Assembly: GCA_031275735.1 (NCBI GenBank)
Contig: JAISOJ010000048.1
Coordinates: 1 to 64,000, forward strand
Length of the DNA stretch: 64,000 nt
Source: Dysgonamonadaceae bacterium
GTDB taxonomy: Bacteria > Bacteroidota > Bacteroidia > Bacteroidales > Azobacteroidaceae
Reading direction: 5' to 3'
Both the position numbers and the translations under genes were made by a program. The notes under the pieces were generated by a model, which was given only the letters and a program-made list of their open reading frames with translations, did no database searches and had not been told where the DNA came from. Shown piece after piece: positions 58,508 to 64,000 of this stretch (positions are counted from its first letter, which is position 1; each line of letters begins with the position of its first letter).

Positions 58508-61500
58508 TTATTTCTTAACCACAAATTTATCCGTTTTTACCCCCGCCGGCGTTTGAACCGTAATGAAGTAAAGTCCCGGAGCTAAACTGCCGGTATTCAG
58601 TTTGTATTCGGAATTGTTTATTCCCTGTTCCCTGTGCACTGTAGTCCCGGAAGCATCGTAAACCGAAACTTTTTCTATCCGCTGATTAGCTAAGCGCACC
58701 CACAGCAGGTCGACGACCGGATTGGGGTAAAGCTGTAAGGAGGGATCTAGCGCTTTCACTTCGGGAAGGGCATCCACATTCTTTCCAAAATTAGGACGGA
58801 TATGGATGAAGCCTAAACCGTAACTCGAATCGATCCGGTACAATCCCGACCCGAAATCGCCGTAGAAATACCCGTTCGGATCCGTATCGTATGCAATAGC
58901 TATGCTTTTGCCGGTTAGCTGCTGTACTGCAAATAAATACCTGCAGGGTTCCAATTCGGTATCGGGAACGTCGAATACGATTGAGCTTCCGGCCAGACGC
59001 TCCTGTACTTGCGTGAAACGAGGTTCGCCCAAAACCAGCTCGTCGTCGATCGGATAAACAACAATGCCAAAATCATCACTATTGCCATTGTCGAAAAAGC
59101 CTATATTTATACTGGTCAGAACATCTTTTTTCACAAGTTCGTATACAAGACCGAACTTACATGTTCCGCCCGTTACTCCTAAGCCTCTCGGAAAATCGGA
59201 ATCGATGTTGTCCCACACGTAGGTCGAGTCGGAAACGGTTTTCTGAATTTGTATAGTATTATCATCCGGATTCGGATCGCCGGAGTCGATATTTGCCTTG
59301 AATTGCAAATTTAGGGGGCCTACCGGCAAGGCGGAGAACGTAACGCTGAGCGGTACTGCTTTTACTTCGCCGAAAGTTGAAAGCGTAAAGTCGGTCGTTG
59401 CAAGCGGGTTACTATCATTATTCATGTTCAACTCGACAGAACCGGTTTCTGCACCGGTACCTTGGTTTTGGACAAATACGTTGAATATTTTTTCTCCTTC
59501 TACCTGGTACTTAGGCGTTTTACGGGGAAAGGAAGCCGGCGATTCAACCCTGTTAATGAGAACGTCATGTCCCGGCAATGTAGATACCGATGTTTTGTAA
59601 ATAGCTAAATCGCCAATCTTTACAGGGAAAATACCGATAACATATTCCCCTGCTTCGGTAATATTCAGAACAATCTTGTCTTCCACCGTATTGTCGCTTG
59701 TATATTCATCGAAGTATTCCTTTACCGGCGTCCATCCGGCAGGATCAGATCCCGAAAGGCCGTAGGCAACATAGAAATTATCCGGAAATACAGTACCATA
59801 TGATAACCATCCGGCCGAATAAGTGTATGTAAAGCGGTAATTACCCGGTTGCAAAGCGATACAGCGGGAGAGCAGCGGGTACTTACCGATCGGGTACAGG
59901 CATCCGGAATAATCGCTGGCTCCCCAGGCGTTGGCTAGCGTTGAACTCCAGTCGTTGCGGTCTTCCTTGTTTGCAAAATCGCTTTCAAACGGAAGTTCCG
60001 CAATCGGGGAATAATGAGTAAGCGAAGTCGAAACGCTATTATCGGACGTATTTTCTTCGTTCGGAGTGGAAGCAGTTATTGTTATTGCATAATTCCCAAG
60101 CGTAGAAAAATCAGCCGGTTGGGTGAAATAAACTTCTTTAGACTCCCTGACGCCTATCGCCTCGTTAAAGGTTTCGGAAATGGCCTCGCTGTCGTTTATC
60201 CGGTAAGTCAGCGTAAATTCCGAGACAGGTTCGGTACCGTTATTTCGGACAGCGGATCCTAAAACAGTAGCAGAAGAAAAGTCGCAGGAAGAACCCGGCA
60301 CTAACAGATTGGCAAACGTAAGGTCGGGAATCCCTACAAATACGCCTTCACCGACAAAGATATTATCCAGAACAAGCGCCCATCCGCCTTCACTTTCCTC
60401 GGAATAGTAATGGAAAGCTATATGGTAAGTTCCAGGTTCCGGTACCTCGAAATCAATCACGGACGTCGGCCAATCTTCATGAATCAAGAAAGTATAATCC
60501 TTCAAAACCTCCATCTCTTCCCAATTAGGGGAAGGCCCGTATAAGACCCTTAACGATTCCGTACCGAATGCCATCGTCTGGAAAGTAATATGGTAAGTTC
60601 CCGCTTCCGGGAAAATCAACGGATAACTTATCAAATAGGCATCGCCCGTAGCCGAAATTTGTATTGCGCCGACGCCTCCGTCCGCATCCACGTTCTGATT
60701 ATCATAGAGCCAAGTGTAATTACCATTCGCATTAATAATCGTCCAGTAGGTCGTCATGTCGTCGCGACTGTCAAAGCCGCAATCAAAAGGTAAAGGCAAA
60801 GGAACCACATGTTCAGTTGTTCCGGTCGTTTGATTATTGAAAGGATTCATATCCTCTTCATAAGTAAGCCATGCCGTTACGGTATACAGGCCGACCTCCG
60901 AAAAATCGGCTTTCGCGTTGAAAGTATAGGTAACTTCGGCTCCTGGGGTTAAGGTTTCCGCATACGTTTCGGTAACCGTTTCCCCGTCGTTGATCCGATA
61001 GGATAATTCCACGGAAGAAACAGACTGCGTACCGACATTCGATAAAACGACGCCGATTTCTTCACTGTCAGTCAAGTTGGCTGAAACCGGCATCAAGGTA
61101 AGTCGGGTAAGCGCAACGTCGATGGGAGGATAGTATTCGACCAGACCCTCATATTCGATAATGAAAATGTATTCATACCCGGCCTCAAATGAAAAATCGT
61201 CCCCAAAAGCTGTTTCTTCCGTGTCGTACCAGAGACAAATATAAATGTCTCCGTAATTTTGATCGGGATTGAGGAAAATAATATCATACACGCCTTCCGG
61301 CACGGCTATGCTTATTTCATCGTCAAGTACCATTACAGGTTCGGTCAGATCAGCGCTTGCTCCTTCCGGAATGGTATATTCGCACATGTCGAAAAGTTGT
61401 TCGTCAACGAAAGAAATTGCATCAGGGTCTATGGCATGGTCTGCGTCCAGCAAGGCTTGAAAGCCGGTTCCATCCTCCCAGGGGTCGCCAATCACTTTCA

Positions 61501-61879
61501 ACGTTATGGTGGCGGCGTCTTCGTTGGTCGATTTTATTACGCAGGGATGCCCGATTTTGTAGGTTAGCGTTCTTTTCACAGATTCTTTTTTACTTCCCCT
61601 GATCCGGACAATTCCTCGCTTTCCTGCCGCATGGTTTTCTCCGGGACGGAGAACGGTTTTCCCGTTTTTCCTGATTAAGGACAGTTCGTTTTTCCTATCC
61701 GCCTGCATTCTTTCATAGAATTGGGGGTTAAAAGGAGTTTCAAGTTTGCTCTTTTGATTCAAACTTGCTTCTTTAGCATGAACACTCTCGATACGAGTGT
61801 TTGGTTTTGTATTTTGGGCGGTTACATTTAATCCCCAAATAACGGCCAAAACCAACAGCGTAATTAATCGTTTTCTCAT
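58508..61879 (-). CDS. T9SS-secreted protein with CARDB-like and cleaved-adhesin-like modules
   Basis: 1123 aa, signal peptide, repeats such as SVSSVELSYRINDGETVTETYAETLTPGAEVTYTFNAKADFSEVGLYTVTAW; C-terminal LQLYPNPVVDLLWVRLANQ...GLYFITVQTPAGVKTDKFVVKK. Confidence 0.87.
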   Translation of the reverse strand: MRKRLITLLVLAVIWGLNVTAQNTKPNTRIESVHAKEASLNQKSKLETPFNPQFYERMQADRKNELSLIRKNGKTVLRPGENHAAGKRGIVRIRGSKKESVKRTLTYKIGHPCVIKSTNEDAATITLKVIGDPWEDGTGFQALLDADHAIDPDAISFVDEQLFDMCEYTIPEGASADLTEPVMVLDDEISIAVPEGVYDIIFLNPDQNYGDIYICLWYDTEETAFGDDFSFEAGYEYIFIIEYEGLVEYYPPIDVALTRLTLMPVSANLTDSEEIGVVLSNVGTQSVSSVELSYRINDGETVTETYAETLTPGAEVTYTFNAKADFSEVGLYTVTAWLTYEEDMNPFNNQTTGTTEHVVPLPLPFDCGFDSRDDMTTYWTIINANGNYTWLYDNQNVDADGGVGAIQISATGDAYLISYPLIFPEAGTYHITFQTMAFGTESLRVLYGPSPNWEEMEVLKDYTFLIHEDWPTSVIDFEVPEPGTYHIAFHYYSEESEGGWALVLDNIFVGEGVFVGIPDLTFANLLVPGSSCDFSSATVLGSAVRNNGTEPVSEFTLTYRINDSEAISETFNEAIGVRESKEVYFTQPADFSTLGNYAITITASTPNEENTSDNSVSTSLTHYSPIAELPFESDFANKEDRNDWSSTLANAWGASDYSGCLYPIGKYPLLSRCIALQPGNYRFTYTYSAGWLSYGTVFPDNFYVAYGLSGSDPAGWTPVKEYFDEYTSDNTVEDKIVLNITEAGEYVIGIFPVKIGDLAIYKTSVSTLPGHDVLINRVESPASFPRKTPKYQVEGEKIFNVFVQNQGTGAETGSVELNMNNDSNPLATTDFTLSTFGEVKAVPLSVTFSALPVGPLNLQFKANIDSGDPNPDDNTIQIQKTVSDSTYVWDNIDSDFPRGLGVTGGTCKFGLVYELVKKDVLTSINIGFFDNGNSDDFGIVVYPIDDELVLGEPRFTQVQERLAGSSIVFDVPDTELEPCRYLFAVQQLTGKSIAIAYDTDPNGYFYGDFGSGLYRIDSSYGLGFIHIRPNFGKNVDALPEVKALDPSLQLYPNPVVDLLWVRLANQRIEKVSVYDASGTTVHREQGINNSEYKLNTGSLAPGLYFITVQTPAGVKTDKFVVKK

Positions 61880-62213
61880 AAGCTTTAAAATTAAATTGAT
61901 TGTTAAATAATAAAAAATCTATTAAGATCCTTGCGTTGACAAATTTTCACGGTTTCGGCTAAACTAGGAAATCTTCTCTTGTCTTTAAAAAGAAATGTTT
62001 ATTACTACGCGGACAGGCGCATTTTAGATAAGGCATAAACGGCATAATCTCTCCTTCTCCCTTTCTTTTCTCTAATAAAAACCCTTTAATATCCCAACAA
62101 AGAATGTTAAAGATAATTAACTGATTTCTATTTTCAAAGAAACAATCCATTTTCATAATAGGTATTTTTGTTCAAATTAAGTGCAAATATAACAACTTTT
62201 TTTTAATATTAAT

Positions 62214-62258
62214 GAAAAAATAAAAAACACAGGGCAAACTTAAGGCTTGCCCTGTATA
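62214..62258 (-). terminator. Rho-independent terminator-like hairpin (reads on the minus strand)
   Basis: Reverse strand ACAGGGCAAGCCTTAAGTTTGCCCTGT followed by GTTTTTTATTTTTT. Confidence 0.8.
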
Positions 62259-62343
62259 GCCAAACAGACCGCAGAGTGTACAAAATCCTGCTTCTGCGTG
62301 TCGCTCCCGGAGGCGCGTGACTGTCTGGCTACGGATTTTTTTT

Positions 62344-62682
62344 ATAAATCAATCCCATACTGCACTTCCAGCATATCGCCCATAATCTCATAGCCTTCAA
62401 TCTTTAATCGAGATTCATTAAGCTGACGACGCAACTCCGAAACTTCATGCATCCAATCACGCTCACTGACTTTTTTCGATTTTTCTTTCATCGCCGGCAG
62501 GATAATCGGTTCTTCAAAGTAGGCAAAAACGTGTCTTTATAACGACTAATCATCTTATTTACGGCATTGAGGATCATGACGGATTCTTCACTTAGCATCC
62601 GGGCGGTTTTTACACCACCCAAATACTCAGGGAGCATTCGTTCTTTTACCCTACGAGGTAATACAAAATTACTTAATTCCAT
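62344..62682 (-). pseudogene. IS transposase OrfA-like remnant (frameshifted)
   Basis: MELSNFVLPRRVKERMLPEYLGGVKTARMLSEESVMILNAVNKMISRYKDTF..., then another frame AYFEEPIILPAMKEKSKKVSERDWMHEVSELRRQLNESRLKIEGYEIMGDMLEVQYGIDL*; no OrfB adjacent. Confidence 0.6.
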
Positions 62683-62998
62683 TTCAAGTTGTCTTTTTAA
62701 TCTGTCAACCTATTTGGGAATGAGACAATTCAAATTTATTCACAAATTGAATCATTTTGCCCTGAAATCCAAAATTTATTTCAGAGCACTAAAAATCGCT
62801 TGGAATGAACTTGAGAATATCAAAAATTATAATCTTGCGTAACATGAGTTATTACTTTAATTTGGTGCAATTACGTTCGCGATTCAAGAGGAAAAATATC
62901 TTTTTTTACAATATTTATATGCCTAATTTAAAAAAGAACCGGTTAAATCGCATATTTTATAATATTATTTGTATTTTTGCGCTCTGAAAACTGTATCC

Positions 62999-63442
62999 AT
63001 GAGTGACTTAAATGATAAACAACAGCAACTGGATAAGCGTTACCTTCGAATGGCCCTCGTATGGGCAGAGAATTCGTACTGTAAACGCCGTCAAGTAGGA
63101 GCTTTAATTGTTAAGGATAAAATGATTATTTCCGATGGATACAACGGGACTCCTGCCGGATTTGAGAATGTGTGCGAGGACGAAAACGGATTGACAAAAC
63201 TTTATGTTTTACATGCTGAAGCTAATGCGATTACTAAAATTGCCCGTTCAAATAATAACAGCAAAGATTCGACTTTATACGTTACGGCTTCGCCATGCAT
63301 AGAATGTGCAAAATTGATTATTCAGGCGGGGATCAAGCGAGTTGTATATTCTGAACAATATCGTTTGACTGAAGGGATAGGGCTTCTTCAAAAAGCTAAT
63401 ATCGAAGTGGTTTATATAGGCAAAGAAGAATTAAACAAATAA
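62999..63442 (+). CDS. dCMP deaminase family protein (ComEB-like)
   Basis: RYLRMALVWAENSYCKRRQVGALIVKDKMIISDGYNGTPAGFENVCED...LHAEANAI...TASPCIECAKLIIQAGIKRVVY: HAE and PCxxC zinc motifs. Confidence 0.94.
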   Translation: MSDLNDKQQQLDKRYLRMALVWAENSYCKRRQVGALIVKDKMIISDGYNGTPAGFENVCEDENGLTKLYVLHAEANAITKIARSNNNSKDSTLYVTASPCIECAKLIIQAGIKRVVYSEQYRLTEGIGLLQKANIEVVYIGKEELNK

Positions 63443-63463
63443 AAATTTCATTCATCAAAACTA

Positions 63464-64000
63464 ATGAAATTAAAAAAGAAATCTTGGTGGATAATAATTA
63501 GTATCCTGCTTTCTTTGATCACCGGTTTTATTGTCGGTAGTTTTGTTTCGGGGAAATCTTTCGGGAGGAAATTGTTTTTTACTTCCGGAAACAAAATCAA
63601 TGTTATTTTGGACATCGTCAATGAAGATTATGTTGATGCCATCAATATGAAAGATTTGACCGAAAAGGCCATAGTTAACATTGTTGAAGAATTGGACCCG
63701 CATTCGATTTACATCCTTCCCGACGATTTGCAAGCATACAATGAAGATATGGAAGGGCATTTCGGCGGTATTGGAGCCGATTTTATCCAGTACAGGGATA
63801 CGATTGTTATTACAGGCATTGTCCCCGGAGGGCCTTCCGATCAAGTCGGTTTACTTCGAGGCGACCGCATTATTACTATTAATGATTCTCTATTTGTAGG
63901 AGATTCTATTACGGTAGAAAAAATATTGAACACAGTAAAAGGCAAAGTAGATACGGCTCTTAAAATAAGCGTGAAAAGGAATGGTTCCGATACAATGATT
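63464..64000 (+). CDS. S41-family C-terminal processing peptidase (partial, runs off the window)
   Basis: Own translation: MKLKKKSWWIIISILLSLITGFIVGSFVSGKSFGRK...LDIVNEDYVDAINMKDLTEKAIVNIVEELDPHSIYILPDDLQAYNEDMEGHFGGIGADF...IVPGGPSDQVGLLRGDRIITIND (PDZ). Missing from the ORF track because it is open at the end. Confidence 0.9.
   Translation, partial: MKLKKKSWWIIISILLSLITGFIVGSFVSGKSFGRKLFFTSGNKINVILDIVNEDYVDAINMKDLTEKAIVNIVEELDPHSIYILPDDLQAYNEDMEGHFGGIGADFIQYRDTIVITGIVPGGPSDQVGLLRGDRIITINDSLFVGDSITVEKILNTVKGKVDTALKISVKRNGSDTMI

Noticed and set aside
1-64000. CRISPR arrays, tRNA or rRNA genes, phage structural genes, DGR reverse transcriptase
   Set aside because: I looked for regularly spaced direct repeats, GTTCGAATCCC-type T-arms (only the ssrA one), and RT motifs near the four-helix-bundle protein; none was seen.

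Overview
This 64 kb window looks like a Bacteroidales chromosome: Bacteroidetes-type promoters (TTTG / TAnnTTTG), SusC/SusD genes, several type IX secretion (T9SS) cargo proteins, and a tmRNA tag ending ENNYALAA. Left edge (1-3.3 kb): a mobile-element scrapyard with a likely IS66 edge fragment, a decayed DnaQ-like exonuclease/BRCT gene abutting an IS630-type element with a split transposase, an intact ssrA (tmRNA), and a transposase remnant. 3.3-23.6 kb: one minus-strand mannan-utilization locus (SusC, SusD, two IPT/TIG-like surface glycan-binding proteins, GH26, GH5, CE7-like esterase, a GH3-GH26 fusion, GH130 phosphorylase, AGE-type 2-epimerase, sodium:solute symporter). 23.6-29.4 kb: folB, bactofilin, malQ with N-terminal starch-binding domains, and an M6-type metalloprotease. 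29.8-40.9 kb: T9SS cargo, namely a large cleaved-adhesin-like protein and a tandem family of three propeller proteins, one frameshifted. 41-46 kb: TetR regulator, nested IS200/IS605 and IS1595 remnants, ECF sigma factor with a TM-plus-barrel partner, and a U32 peptidase. 46-54 kb: nucleotide-sugar dehydrogenase and a MacAB-TolC-like efflux operon interrupted by a four-helix-bundle gene. 54-64 kb: lepA, pbpC, another T9SS protein, an IS OrfA remnant, a dCMP-type deaminase and the start of an S41 protease. The most unusual signals are (i) a palindromic intergenic repeat at 29.6 kb whose half-copy lies in frame inside the sugar dehydrogenase gene at 47.2 kb, (ii) a dispersed 'ATAACTCATAATTCATAACTC' motif that supplies stop and start codons between operon genes, (iii) the GH3-GH26 fusion, and (iv) a nearly identical sorting-domain segment shared by otherwise diverged propeller paralogs. 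All homology calls come from reading the sequence; no database search was run.
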